Source: Bacteroidales bacterium UBA1309
GTDB taxonomy: Bacteria > Bacteroidota > Bacteroidia > Bacteroidales > Dysgonomonadaceae
Reading direction: 5' to 3'
Length of the DNA stretch: 64,000 bases
Assembly: GCA_002307185.1 (NCBI GenBank)
Contig: DBTT01000021.1
Span: 1-64,000, forward strand
Shown here: positions 1 to 8,749 of the stretch, in pieces
Layout of the letters: the number at the start of each line of letters is the position of its first letter
How positions within the stretch are numbered: the first letter of the stretch is position 1
Notes under the pieces: model-generated
Database searches by the model: none
Seen by the model: only the letters and a program-made list of their open reading frames with translations
What the model was told of the DNA's origin: nothing
Program-made: the position numbers and the translations under genes

Positions 1-1
1 A

Positions 2-430
2 ATATCTTTGGCTTACTCCATCTCGGATGCGAAGGCTTCCGCACGCCGTACTCAGCAATACTATTACATTTTCGGAAACCGTGCCATCTACAAGGATGGC
101 TGGAAAGCCGCCTTGGCATACCATCCCGACTTTATTGATTTATCCAAAACCTTCGGGCAAAAAGATGCTCCTGCAAAAGTATTTGATGAAAATGCCTGGG
201 AGCTTTACAACCTGAACGATGACCCCACCGAACGAATTGATCTGGTCAAGAAATATCCCGCAAAGGTGGCCGAACTCAGGGCTTTGTTTGAACAGGAAGC
301 CAAATCGCACAACCTCTATCCCTTCATCACGTGGGACGATGTGCTGAACGGCCGCATCCATCAGACAAAATCAAGAAAATCTCTTTCGGATGCGGTGAAG
401 AGCGTCACGAAATCAGGGGAAACCAACTAA
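2..430 (+). CDS. Sulfatase, C-terminal part (5' end outside window)
   Basis: The reading frame is open from the left edge and ends at 430, so only about the last 142 residues are seen. They align with the C-terminal part of the complete sulfatase at 487-2361: both share IYKDGWKAA or LYKDGWKAA, a WELYNLN segment, and a closing region of the form PFITWDDV or PYIDWADI. This is the C-terminal subdomain of the alkaline-phosphatase-like sulfatase fold. The catalytic motif and metal ligands lie upstream, outside the window. The similarity to the next gene suggests tandem duplication. Export is likely by analogy but cannot be seen. Substrate unknown. Confidence 0.85.
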   Translation: MSLAYSISDAKASARRTQQYYYIFGNRAIYKDGWKAALAYHPDFIDLSKTFGQKDAPAKVFDENAWELYNLNDDPTERIDLVKKYPAKVAELRALFEQEAKSHNLYPFITWDDVLNGRIHQTKSRKSLSDAVKSVTKSGETN

Positions 431-435
431 AAACT

Positions 436-467
436 CAGTGACTGCCGGGCTTTTTTCGGCAGTCACT
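436..467 (+). terminator. Hairpin between tandem sulfatase genes
   Basis: A perfect 11-bp inverted repeat (AGTGACTGCCG and CGGCAGTCACT) encloses a 9-nt loop that contains six T residues. It lies just after the stop of the first sulfatase. The usual T run follows no arm here, so it may work as a weak terminator or as an mRNA-stabilising end rather than a strong intrinsic terminator. Confidence 0.5.
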
Positions 468-486
468 ACATTACAAAAAATACAAG

Positions 487-2361
487 ATGAAAAAATTAGA
501 ATCATTTATAGGTAAAACCAACCGTCAAAGAATCATCTCTCTTTCTTTAATGGCTGGAAGTGTTGCAGGCGCTTCATCTCAGTCCATCCATAGGTATGCT
601 CAAGAATTTTCCGGGACAATAGGAAAGACCTTGGCGGATTCAAAAGAAGCACGGACGGAAAACCCGAAAGCACCTCTTGGTGCGCCAAATATTCTCTGGA
701 TCTTGATTGACGACGTGGGTTTCGGAGCCAGCAGTGCATTTGGGGGATTGATCCACACGCCCAATCTGGATAGCCTTGCTAATAACGGACTACGCTATAC
801 AAATTTTCATACCTGTGCAATGAGTGCACCTACAAGAGCATCGCTTCTGACCGGACGCAATAGTTCTACAGCCCACATGGCTGGATTTGGACATGAATGG
901 CTTTCTGCTAGATTCCCTGCTTGGGAAGGACGTATTCCCTCCGAAACCGGAACAATTGCCGAAATACTTCGTGACAACGGCTATAGCACTTTCGCCGTGG
1001 GGAAATATGGCCTCACTCCCGATGCCGACACCACCGATGTCGGTCCGTTCGACCGTTGGCCAACTGGAAAAGGGTTTGAGCATTTCTTCGGATTTTTGGG
1101 TTCCGCGGATGACCAATACAAGCCGCAATTAGTGAACGATAACGAACACGTACGACCTGATGGGCGGCATCTGAATGCACAGATTACCGACAAGGCCATT
1201 GCATACATCACTCGCCAGCATCGGGTAGCACCCGATAAACCGTTTTTCCTCTATTATTCGCCCGGAGCCGTTCATTCGCCCCATCAAGTGGCTACCGAAT
1301 GGAGCGACAAATACAAAGGCAAGTTTGATAAAGGTTGGGACTGGTATCGTGAAGAAGTGATTGCCCGTCAGAAAAAGCTGGGCATTATTCCACAAAATGC
1401 CAAACTTCCTGCCCGCGATCCCCGACTGAAAGCATGGAAGGATCTGACCCCAGAACAACGGAAACTATATGCCCGCTTTATGGAAGTATATGCCGGTTTT
1501 CTGGAATATACCGATTATGAAATTGGTCGGATTTTGACTTACCTCCGCGAATCCGGTCAACTGGATAATACAGCCGTTTTTGCCATTATTGGCGATAATG
1601 GAGCAAGTAAGGAAGGTACTTTCAATGGAGTGATTGATAATCTTGCATTCGAAAATGATGGAGAGTTTCTGGATTATAACCTGAAGAATATTGCTAAAAT
1701 AGGAACATCAAAAACTATTACTTCAGCCAACTACCCATTGGCATGGGCGCAGGCAGCCAATACTCCTTTCAAATACTGGAAGCAAGATGCTAATAGCGAG
1801 GGTGGGACACGTAATCCGTTGATTGTGTATTATCCCAAAGCTATTCAAGAAAAAGGTGGCATTCGGACTCAATACGGACATGTGATAGACGTTTTGCCTA
1901 CCACACTCGAACTAATCGGACTGAAAGCTCCCGAAGAAATTCGCCAGGTGAAACAGGACTCGATCCATGGTACATCGCTGCTTTATTCGCTCAAGGATCC
2001 CAAAGCTGCATCCCGCCACACGCTTCAGCATTATTATATTTTCGGTGCCCGTTCACTGTATAAAGATGGCTGGAAGGCAGCAGCCCCTCATCGTCCCGAT
2101 TATATTGATTTGTATGCATTGCCCAGGTCTCAGCAGGTACTGACGCGCGATCCGAACCGCTTCGAAAACGAAAAATGGGAGTTATACAATCTTAATGAAG
2201 ACTTTAACGAGACCAACGACCTAGCGGCTAAATATCCCGAAAAATTGAAAGAACTGAAAACTCTTTTTGAAGCACAGGCCAAACGGTACGGATTAGCCCC
2301 CTACATCGACTGGGCAGATATTTATGAAAGGAGAAGAGTGCCGAATGCGCAAACGAAATAG
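487..2361 (+). CDS. Ser-type sulfatase (arylsulfatase family)
   Basis: This 624-residue sulfatase hydrolyses sulfate esters. Metal-binding aspartates are seen as DD at residues 75-76 (WILIDDVGFG). The catalytic motif S-A-P-T-R-x3-L-T-G places the formylglycine precursor at Ser113. Ser rather than Cys at this site is the form matured by radical SAM anaerobic maturases, and such a maturase is encoded at 17166-18350. The N-terminus has a short hydrophobic stretch (about residues 16-30) that may be a signal peptide. The C-terminal subdomain (about 500-624) matches the truncated gene upstream. It starts at the first ATG after the hairpin. Substrate (glycan or aryl sulfate) cannot be told from sequence. 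Confidence 0.9.
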   Translation: MKKLESFIGKTNRQRIISLSLMAGSVAGASSQSIHRYAQEFSGTIGKTLADSKEARTENPKAPLGAPNILWILIDDVGFGASSAFGGLIHTPNLDSLANNGLRYTNFHTCAMSAPTRASLLTGRNSSTAHMAGFGHEWLSARFPAWEGRIPSETGTIAEILRDNGYSTFAVGKYGLTPDADTTDVGPFDRWPTGKGFEHFFGFLGSADDQYKPQLVNDNEHVRPDGRHLNAQITDKAIAYITRQHRVAPDKPFFLYYSPGAVHSPHQVATEWSDKYKGKFDKGWDWYREEVIARQKKLGIIPQNAKLPARDPRLKAWKDLTPEQRKLYARFMEVYAGFLEYTDYEIGRILTYLRESGQLDNTAVFAIIGDNGASKEGTFNGVIDNLAFENDGEFLDYNLKNIAKIGTSKTITSANYPLAWAQAANTPFKYWKQDANSEGGTRNPLIVYYPKAIQEKGGIRTQYGHVIDVLPTTLELIGLKAPEEIRQVKQDSIHGTSLLYSLKDPKAASRHTLQHYYIFGARSLYKDGWKAAAPHRPDYIDLYALPRSQQVLTRDPNRFENEKWELYNLNEDFNETNDLAAKYPEKLKELKTLFEAQAKRYGLAPYIDWADIYERRRVPNAQTK

Positions 2362-2371
2362 CCCGCTAAGA

Positions 2372-3808
2372 ATGAATAGGAAGAATAAAATTGCATTTTT
2401 GCCAGGTAAACATCGGCTTTTTGCTAACGTTTCCGCTATTGGGTTTGGCTTGCTGACATTCACCGTGCAAGCCCAGACCTTGAAGTCCCCGCGCCCGAAC
2501 ATTGTCATTATCAACGCTGACGACCTTGGATACGGTGATATCGGAGCTTTTGGCGCAACGGACATCAAAACCCCGAAAATAGATTCGTTGGCTGCCAATG
2601 GTATTAAACTCATATCCCTTTATTCTTCCTCGCCTGTGAGTAGCCCTTCCCGTTTTGGGTTGCTCACAGGCAGATATCCCCGCAGGGCGGGTATTGACCA
2701 CGTGTTTTTCCCCGAAAGCTTCACGGGAATCCCCTCCTCGGAGGTCACCATTGCAGAAAAGCTTCACGACAATGGCTACTCCACTGGCATTGTCGGCAAG
2801 TGGCATTTGGGGCATCACTTCCAATATCTTCCCTTGCAGAACGGTTTTGACGAATATTATGGCATCCCATACAGCAACGATATGCAAGGGGTGGCTTATC
2901 TCCAAGGCAATCAACCGGACAGCTTGACCGTGAACCAGCATTACATCACGCAGACTTATACCCGCAAAGCCGTTGATTTCATTCAGCGGAACAAGGGGAA
3001 ATCGTTTTTTCTTTATCTCGCCCACAACATGCCTCATGTGCCTTTGTATGTTTCCCCTCCTTTTGAGGGCAAATCCGGCAGAGGCTTGTATGGCGATGTG
3101 ATTCAGGAAATTGATTGGAGCGTGGGACAAGTTCTGCAAGCATTGAAGGATAATGGGTTGGACAAAAACACATTGGTGATTTTCACCAGCGACAACGGCC
3201 CTTGGAGGCAATTCGACATAGAAGGCGGATCGGCCGGGCCTCTCCGTTATGGCAAAGGAACCACCTTCGAAGGAGGTCAACGGGTGCCGGGAGTTGCCTA
3301 TTGGCCAGGGAAAATAAAAGCAGGTTCGGTCTATTCTGATTTGGCCTTGCAACTGGATATTTTTCCGACTCTGCTCAGCTTGGCAGGAATCAATGCGGCC
3401 GATCTGAAGAATCCGCTTGACGGGGAAGACATCAGCCCCGTCCTTTTGGGTAAAGGGCATCGCAAGGGGAATGAGTTTGTTTATTTCAACAATGGAAAGA
3501 TCGAAGCTTTTCGCAAGGGTGATTGGAAAATCCATTTTCCCACAAAAGAGGAAACATTACTTGGACTCACAATATTTCAAGGAACAGACTCCTTGCTCAT
3601 CAATCTGAAAGACGATCTGGCCGAGCAACACGATCTAAGAAAGATCTATCCGGAAAAGGAGAAAGAGCTTTTGCAAGCACTCGATGCTTTCCAAAAACGA
3701 TTCGGAAATAATCCTCCCCGACTCATCCAAAGCATGCCTGCTGACAATAGCCACATCAAGAAATTGCTTGAACGCCATCCGGAGGCCAAGCTACCATCCC
3801 GATTTTAA
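2372..3808 (+). CDS. Ser-type sulfatase, second family
   Basis: A sulfatase of 478 residues from the chosen start. It has PNIVIINADDLGYGD near the N-terminus (metal-binding DD), and S-S-P-S-R-x3-L-T-G puts the formylglycine precursor at Ser90. KWHLGHH and the later TSDNG motif are also typical of the family. The start at 2372 gives a good signal peptide (basic MNRKNK, then a hydrophobic stretch ending near VQAQ) and lies just after the previous stop. ATGs at 2324 and 2345 would overlap the previous gene and add basic residues. It resembles N-acetylgalactosamine-6-sulfatase-like enzymes more than the preceding gene does. Likely periplasmic and co-transcribed with its neighbours. Confidence 0.88.
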   Translation: MNRKNKIAFLPGKHRLFANVSAIGFGLLTFTVQAQTLKSPRPNIVIINADDLGYGDIGAFGATDIKTPKIDSLAANGIKLISLYSSSPVSSPSRFGLLTGRYPRRAGIDHVFFPESFTGIPSSEVTIAEKLHDNGYSTGIVGKWHLGHHFQYLPLQNGFDEYYGIPYSNDMQGVAYLQGNQPDSLTVNQHYITQTYTRKAVDFIQRNKGKSFFLYLAHNMPHVPLYVSPPFEGKSGRGLYGDVIQEIDWSVGQVLQALKDNGLDKNTLVIFTSDNGPWRQFDIEGGSAGPLRYGKGTTFEGGQRVPGVAYWPGKIKAGSVYSDLALQLDIFPTLLSLAGINAADLKNPLDGEDISPVLLGKGHRKGNEFVYFNNGKIEAFRKGDWKIHFPTKEETLLGLTIFQGTDSLLINLKDDLAEQHDLRKIYPEKEKELLQALDAFQKRFGNNPPRLIQSMPADNSHIKKLLERHPEAKLPSRF

Positions 3809-3822
3809 TTTAAACAATTGTT

Positions 3823-5811
3823 ATGTCAATCAAAATCTCACTATTTCATAAAGCCGCTCTGCTGGCTTGCTCATTTGTCCCATTGGCGGTGTTTTCTCAA
3901 TCCAAACCAGCCTCGGAATTCACGCAAAAGGTCAACAAGGAATTTTATCAAAAGCTCAATTTTGCCGACAGCGCCGACTTTGCCGATGCCCGCCGAGGAT
4001 TTATAGCCACCCTCGATAGCGGACTGATTCGGAACTCCAAAGGCGAGCTGGTGGTCAACACCAACGAATATGCTTTTATCAAAGGGGAAGCACCTTCCAC
4101 GGTGAACCCTTCGTTGTGGCGGCAAGCACAGTTGAACAACATCAACGGGCTTTTCAAAGTAGCTGACGGCATCTACCAAGTCCGTTCGTTCGACATCGCG
4201 GTCATCACTTTTATCCGAACCAATACCGGTTATCTGGTCATCGATCCTTGCACCAACCAGGCGGCGGCTCGGGCGGCCTACAATCTGGTGAAGAAGCACG
4301 TGGGCGATTTCCCCGTTGTGGCAGTCATCAGTACGCACAGCCATGCCGACCATTTTGGCGGAGTGGAAGGAGTTGTGGATGCGGCCGACATCCAAAGTGG
4401 AAAAGTGAAATACATCACTCCCGAACATTTTTATCAGGAGGCGGTCAGCGAGAACGTATTGCTCGGCAATGCGATGATTCGCCGTGCTGGTTACCAGTTT
4501 GGAGCTTCCCTTCCATCCAACGCCACCGGTAAAGTGGATGCCGGACTTGGGAAATCTTACCTCGGTGCAAAAGGGGGATCGAGCTTGTTGCAACCAAACA
4601 TCGAGATCAAGAAGGATGGGGAAACGCTCAATATTGATGGCTTAGACATCGAATTCCTGTTGGCTCCCGACACGGAAGCTCCTGCCGAGCTCTACTTCTA
4701 CATTCCCAAGTACAGGGCTTTTTGTCCAGCCGAAAACGCCAACCGCACCTTTCACAACCTGCTCACTCCCCGCGGTGCAAAGATCCGCGATGCCAAAGGT
4801 TGGTCGGAATACCTGAATGAAGCCATCGAACGATTTGGCGACAAGACCGACCTGGTGTTTCTCGTCCACGGTTGGCCTATTGTGGGACACGACAAGAGCA
4901 TCGATTTTCTCGAAAAACAACGGGATCTTTACAAATATGTGCACGACCAGACCATTCACCTTGCCAACAAAGGGCTGAATGCCGATGAAATTGCAGAAAC
5001 GATTCAATTGCCAAAGGAATTGGCCTCTGAATGGTACAACCGCGATTATTACGGAACGCTGAAACACAATTCCAAAGCCGTTTACCAATATTATCTCGGT
5101 TGGTGGGACGGCAATCCGGCCAATTACGACAAGCTGCCCGAACCCGAATCCGCCAAACGCTATGTGGAATTTATGGGGGGTGAAAAAGCGGTCGTCGCCA
5201 AAGCCCGGCTAAGTTATGCCAAAGGCGAATACCGCTGGGTGGCGGAGGTGCTCAAGCAAGTGGTATTTGCCAATCCGGCCAACCGCGAAGCCCGCAACTT
5301 GCAAGCCGATGCTTTCGAGCAAATTGCTTACCAAACCGAATCGTCCATTTGGCGCAACATCTTCCTCACGGGGGCAACAGAACTCCGTGCCGAAGGGAAT
5401 GTTTCCGACAAGCCTGTACCTGCCGGCGCCTTGCAGACAGCCGGTCAACTCGCCAACAATTTAAGCGTGGAGTCGCTGTTCGACTATCTGTCGGTGGGCA
5501 TCGACGGCAAAAAAACCGAAGGGGTCAACATCAGCATCCGCTTCATTTTTCCCGATGTGAATAAGAATTTGCTCGTCACGGTCAAAAACGGAGTGCTCCA
5601 CTACACTGCCGCCAAGCCTGATGTGGAGGCCGAATTGACCCTTACCATTCCACGGCAAACGCTGTTGAAAGGGTTTGCTAATCCGGATGAGTTGCGGTCG
5701 AAGATTATCGCAAAAGACGGCATTTCTTACGATGGAAATATATTTCTGCTGAGGGATTTTTTCAACCTGATTGATCCGCCCAAGGCCAACTGGAATATTG
5801 TCACACCTTAA
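3823..5811 (+). CDS. Alkyl/aryl-sulfatase, metallo-beta-lactamase fold (SdsA/BDS1-like)
   Basis: A 662-residue zinc-dependent alkylsulfatase of the SdsA1/BDS1 family, which releases sulfate from alkyl sulfates such as detergents. The zinc motif THSHADHFGG gives His172, His174, Asp176 and His177. The later segment CPAENANRTFHNL carries further metal ligands in this family. The order is catalytic domain (about 110-380), dimerisation domain (about 390-530) and C-terminal SCP2-like domain (about 540-662), which is the normal layout. The N-terminus (to about residue 26, ending FSQS) is a signal peptide. It needs no formylglycine, so it does not depend on the maturase. It sits 14 bp after the sulfatase gene, which fits one operon for sulfate-ester use. 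Confidence 0.92.
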   Translation: MSIKISLFHKAALLACSFVPLAVFSQSKPASEFTQKVNKEFYQKLNFADSADFADARRGFIATLDSGLIRNSKGELVVNTNEYAFIKGEAPSTVNPSLWRQAQLNNINGLFKVADGIYQVRSFDIAVITFIRTNTGYLVIDPCTNQAAARAAYNLVKKHVGDFPVVAVISTHSHADHFGGVEGVVDAADIQSGKVKYITPEHFYQEAVSENVLLGNAMIRRAGYQFGASLPSNATGKVDAGLGKSYLGAKGGSSLLQPNIEIKKDGETLNIDGLDIEFLLAPDTEAPAELYFYIPKYRAFCPAENANRTFHNLLTPRGAKIRDAKGWSEYLNEAIERFGDKTDLVFLVHGWPIVGHDKSIDFLEKQRDLYKYVHDQTIHLANKGLNADEIAETIQLPKELASEWYNRDYYGTLKHNSKAVYQYYLGWWDGNPANYDKLPEPESAKRYVEFMGGEKAVVAKARLSYAKGEYRWVAEVLKQVVFANPANREARNLQADAFEQIAYQTESSIWRNIFLTGATELRAEGNVSDKPVPAGALQTAGQLANNLSVESLFDYLSVGIDGKKTEGVNISIRFIFPDVNKNLLVTVKNGVLHYTAAKPDVEAELTLTIPRQTLLKGFANPDELRSKIIAKDGISYDGNIFLLRDFFNLIDPPKANWNIVTP

Positions 5812-5822
5812 CAACAACAACG

Positions 5823-7241
5823 ATGAAACAAAGAATAATTCAATCCGCAGCACTACTTGCGCTGCTTTGTGGTAGCTTGCTTAGTGCAAATGCTTCTAAT
5901 CCAGCTGCTTTTGGCAACGATTCCATCGTTAGCCTTGCCCGCAGAGCCTATGTTTACGGTTTGCCATTGGTGCTGACCGACCTCACCCGGATTGGTGCCG
6001 GAACACCTGCCAACCAATTCTTTCACCGCAACAAGTTTCCCGACCACACCGATCACCTCGTGGTTCGACCCAACAACGACACCTTTTATTCATCTGCCTT
6101 CCTCGACTTGGGGGCAGAACCGGTGGTGGTAAACACTCCCGAGAGCAACGGCAGGTATTACGTGGTTCCCTTGATGGATGCTTGGACAAATGTCTTCGAA
6201 TCCTTCGGCACACGCACCACTGGTACGCATGCGCAGACATACGTCATCACAGGCCCTCGATGGAAAGGCAATTTGCCCGCAGGGATTCGTGAAGTGAAAT
6301 CGCCAACCGACGAAGTGTGGATCATTGGCCGCATTCAGGTGAATAGCCCCGAAGATGGGAAGACTTTTGTTACCAACGTTCAAAAAGGGTTGACGGCCAC
6401 TCCTCTCAGCATTTGGAACAAATCGGCTAATCCGGTTCAGTACGTGCCAGCACGCTATTCCATTGAGAACCTGCCGCTGATCGATAGCCTGAAACAACGA
6501 AAACTCACCGTCGTGGATGTGGTCAACCGATTGGATATTGGAACCTATTTCAATTACCTCAACGAGTTGCTGGTGAAAAATCCACCGCTTCCCGCCGATG
6601 CCCTTTTGGTGAAAGAATTGGCAAGCATCGGGGTTGATCCGAAGGGAAAATTTACGTTGGACAACTACGATGCGAAAACGCAACATACATTGAACGGGTT
6701 AAATAAAGCCATTTTCAGCGAATTTGCCAAGGTTAACTTCCTTGTTCGTTCGCAGGTGGACACCAAGCCCGACCTCACCATCGGTCGATACGGCACCGAT
6801 TACCTGAAACGGGCGGCTGTCGCTCTGTTCGGATTGGGTGCATTAACTGCCGAAGAAGCAGCCTATCCTTCTTACGCAAGAGATGCAGATGGGCAGCCGC
6901 TAACTGGCAAAAATAGCTACCGCATTCATTTCGAAGCGGGAAAATTGCCTCCTGCCCAAGCCTTTTGGTCGTTGACATTGTATGACAAGGATGGCTATTT
7001 GGCAGAAAATCCCATCCGTCGTTATGCCATTGGCGACCGCGACAAGCTCGCCTTCAATCCCGATGGCTCGCTCGATATTTACATTCAACACAATAGCCCC
7101 GGACCCGAAAAGGAGAGTAACTGGCTGCCTGCACCCGAAGATGTTTTCTCTTTAAGCCTGCGTATATATCTTCCTACGAACGATTATCTTTACAAAGAAG
7201 GGAACTGGGTGAAGCCGCCCATTGTGCGCATTCCGCTCTGA
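5823..7241 (+). CDS. DUF1254/DUF1214 domain secreted protein
   Basis: A 472-residue protein with an N-terminal signal peptide (about residues 1-25, ending SANA). A DUF1254-type region follows (LARRAYVYGLPLVL, about 40-170), then a DUF1214-type region in the C-terminal part (about 340-460, with FWSLTLYDKDGYL and NPDGSLDIYIQ). The biochemical role of this pair of domains is not established. It follows the alkylsulfatase by 11 bp and is probably in the same operon, which hints at a role in processing sulfated or related compounds in the periplasm. That link is inference from position only. Confidence 0.85.
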   Translation: MKQRIIQSAALLALLCGSLLSANASNPAAFGNDSIVSLARRAYVYGLPLVLTDLTRIGAGTPANQFFHRNKFPDHTDHLVVRPNNDTFYSSAFLDLGAEPVVVNTPESNGRYYVVPLMDAWTNVFESFGTRTTGTHAQTYVITGPRWKGNLPAGIREVKSPTDEVWIIGRIQVNSPEDGKTFVTNVQKGLTATPLSIWNKSANPVQYVPARYSIENLPLIDSLKQRKLTVVDVVNRLDIGTYFNYLNELLVKNPPLPADALLVKELASIGVDPKGKFTLDNYDAKTQHTLNGLNKAIFSEFAKVNFLVRSQVDTKPDLTIGRYGTDYLKRAAVALFGLGALTAEEAAYPSYARDADGQPLTGKNSYRIHFEAGKLPPAQAFWSLTLYDKDGYLAENPIRRYAIGDRDKLAFNPDGSLDIYIQHNSPGPEKESNWLPAPEDVFSLSLRIYLPTNDYLYKEGNWVKPPIVRIPL

Positions 7242-7314
7242 CAGAATAACAGGATTGACAGAAAGATGCAATAAATACATTTCCAGCATTGCCAACGCTT
7301 ATCTGGGAAAAACA

Positions 7315-7349
7315 AACAGGGCGGATGACTTCAAGTCATCCGCCCTGTT
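7315..7349. terminator. Strong hairpin, copy 1
   Basis: A perfect 17-bp inverted repeat (AACAGGGCGGATGACTT and its complement) with one base between the arms. A near-identical hairpin occurs at 8313-8347. Such GC-rich hairpins are common at gene ends in Bacteroidetes. It lies 70 bp after the DUF1254 gene and may terminate that operon. Confidence 0.6.
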
Positions 7350-7458
7350 CGGCTTGCAACCACTTCGCAGCTATATTTCGAATTGACTATTGTGATGTTA
7401 AGTCAAAGCTGTCGCAATACTCGCTCGGTAGAAAAAGCATAGGGATAGCCGCGACTTG

Positions 7459-7614
7459 GTGGACAACAACCCGTCCCTGCTCACCATCGTCGCCCCGGCA
7501 CTTGCTTCCGGCGACTACTACGTGGAAGTGGTGACGCAGTTTTCGGGAAGTAGCAACCTCACCAAGGAACCACGAACTTACCGTTTTGAGGTGGCGTTGA
7601 ATGTTCCTGCCTGA
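7459..7614 (+). pseudogene. 3' remnant of a DUF4469-type (HU-like DNA-binding family) gene
   Basis: One frame from 7459 to the TGA at 7612-7614 reads NPSLLTIVAPALASGDYYVE, then VTQFSGSS and LTKEPRTYRFEVALNV. This matches the C-terminal immunoglobulin-like domain (DUF4469 type) of Bacteroidetes proteins with an HU-like N-terminal domain, as I recall the family. The same frame is stopped upstream by a TAG (about 7426-7428) inside a repeat, and no N-terminal domain is present. I read it as the decayed end of a lost gene. The hairpin at 7732-7764 could have been its terminator. Confidence 0.6.
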
Positions 7615-7627
7615 CAGCCCCTCGTTG

Positions 7628-7735
7628 GGATGACCAACACGTCCACGTTGGTCACCCTGACACGGGCGTGTTGGTCACACCCACACGAGGCTGTTGGCCA
7701 CCCTGACACGGACGTGTCGCACACTGCCACACGGG
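7628..7735. repeat. Degenerate GC-rich tandem repeat
   Basis: About four imperfect units of 25-30 bp share the pattern CACGnnnnTGTTGG followed by CACnCTGACACG. They lie directly after the DUF4469-type remnant and run into the hairpin at 7732. No coding sense was found in them. Confidence 0.55.
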
Positions 7736-7764
7736 CGGGATAACCTTCGAGGTTGTCCCGCCCG
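7732..7764. terminator. GC-rich hairpin with T-rich tail
   Basis: The inverted repeat CGGGCGGGATAACC ... GGTTGTCCCGCCCG has one internal mismatch, closes on a TTCGA loop and is followed by GTTTGTTT. It has the form of an intrinsic terminator for plus-strand transcription and would fit the lost DUF4469-type gene. Confidence 0.6.
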
Positions 7765-7772
7765 GTTTGTTT

Positions 7773-7893
7773 GGATAGGGCTTCTTTAATCTAATATCTT
7801 GGTTATCTGCTACAAATTCCCCTTAGGGCTGGCCTGTTCCCTTTGGCAGAATGGACAGAATAACAGAATGGACAGAAAATGCAACACGAATAC
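7773..7893 (+). repeat. Direct repeat copy 1 (partner at 8167-8277)
   Basis: This segment begins GGATAGGGCTTCTTTAATCT, passes through TTGGTTATCTGCTACAAATT and GGCTGGCCTGT, and ends ACAGAATGGACAGAAAA plus a few bases. The copy at 8167 has the same blocks in the same order. A shorter match to the final block (GACAGAATAACAG) also occurs at 7239, just before hairpin copy 1. Confidence 0.8.
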
Positions 7894-7978
7894 ATTCAAC
7901 GGTGGAGCTTGCCTTGAGTAAGGAAAACATTAGGTACCACTCCTTTTACTCTTTTTTACTCCGTGGTGGAGAAGAAAA

Positions 7979-8050
7979 TATCCCGTCGGGATATTCGCTC
8001 GGTAGAAAAAAGGGCAAAAGAGGGATTGCATGCCGTAGGTATGCACCTCC
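7979..8050. repeat. Palindromic repeat module, copy 1
   Basis: The module joins a TATCCCGTCGGGATATTCG palindrome, CTCGGTAGAAAAA, and GCATGCCGTAGGTATGCACC. A related copy lies in the opposite orientation at 18815-18884, and a further CTACCGATCGGTA palindrome at 8102-8114. These look like dispersed REP-like elements of this genome. Confidence 0.7.
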
Positions 8051-8166
8051 TTTTAATGGATCATCCCTACAGGATGATAAGCTCAAAGGCGGAATTTTGT
8101 TCTACCGATCGGTATTTCCTAAGGAAAAAGGTGGAATGCACCAATCGCTTACATCGAACTCTCGCT

Positions 8167-8277
8167 GGATAGGGATTCTTTAATCTAATAGCTTGGTTAT
8201 CTGCTACAAATTCCCCTCATGGCTGGCCTGTCCTCTTTGACAGAATAACAGAATGGACAGAAAAAAGCAAGGAATAC
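8167..8277 (+). repeat. Direct repeat copy 2 (partner at 7773-7893)
   Basis: Same ordered blocks as 7773-7893 with scattered substitutions and small length differences. It is followed within 40 bp by hairpin copy 2, as the block at 7239 is followed by hairpin copy 1, so the repeat unit probably includes the hairpin. Confidence 0.8.
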
Positions 8278-8312
8278 CTTTCTAATTTTATACATCTCTA
8301 TCCGGTGAAACA

Positions 8313-8347
8313 AACAGGGCGGATGACTCGAAGTCATCCGCCCTGTT
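8313..8347. terminator. Strong hairpin, copy 2
   Basis: A 16-bp perfect inverted repeat (AACAGGGCGGATGACT and its complement) with a 3-nt centre, nearly identical to 7315-7349. The following bases also match copy 1 in part (TGTTAAGCCAAAGCTATCG against TGTTAAGTCAAAGCTGTCG). Confidence 0.6.
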
Positions 8348-8718
8348 GTTGATTATCACTACTGTTAAGCCAAAGCTATCGGCATTCACCCAGCAGAACC
8401 CCCGAAGCGGCCGTTCGGAACCCGCACTTTGCAAATCCTCAAATTCTCGGATCCGCTTTGAAAAAAGGGGAGAGCGACGCGAGTTGCATATCCAACTTTG
8501 GCTACAAATCCGGGCTTTTCCAAGTTTAGAACCCATCCTCTCTTAGAAAGTTCTAATCTTGCCAGACCGCCCTAATCCGAACCTGCAACGAGCAGTTTGT
8601 CAGAAACTACCTCTCCTATCCACATCCTGCACAGCCAATAAATTCGTTGTCATGGCCGTTTGATCGCCTCAACAGGCTAAGGGTAAAATTAGATGTGGAT
8701 TAGATTTTAAATAGAGCC

Positions 8719-8749
8719 ATTTCTTTTAAAAAGCTGAATAGTAACTTTG
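8719..8749 (+). promoter_or_regulatory. Candidate Bacteroidetes promoter
   Basis: TAACTTTG at 8742-8749 fits the -7 consensus TAnnTTTG. ATTT at 8719-8722 is a weak -33 element 19 bp upstream. It could drive the efflux operon at 9128 with a leader of about 370 nt, or be a relic of the decayed region. Confidence 0.3.

Noticed and set aside
2366..3535. A 389-codon open frame on the minus strand.
   Set aside because: It lies fully opposite the second complete sulfatase, whose motifs are clear; it has no recognisable domain.
3871..4593. A 240-codon minus-strand open frame.
   Set aside because: Shadow of the alkylsulfatase gene.
7628..7735. Considered as a CRISPR array.
   Set aside because: The units are degenerate, directly adjacent and lack unique spacers of constant length; there are no cas genes.
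7851..8183. A 110-codon plus-strand open frame in the repeat-rich region.
   Set aside because: It reads straight through the palindromic modules and direct repeats, so it is not a credible protein.
8400..8700. Considered as a decayed transposase or second gene remnant.
   Set aside because: No frame gave a recognisable family pattern.
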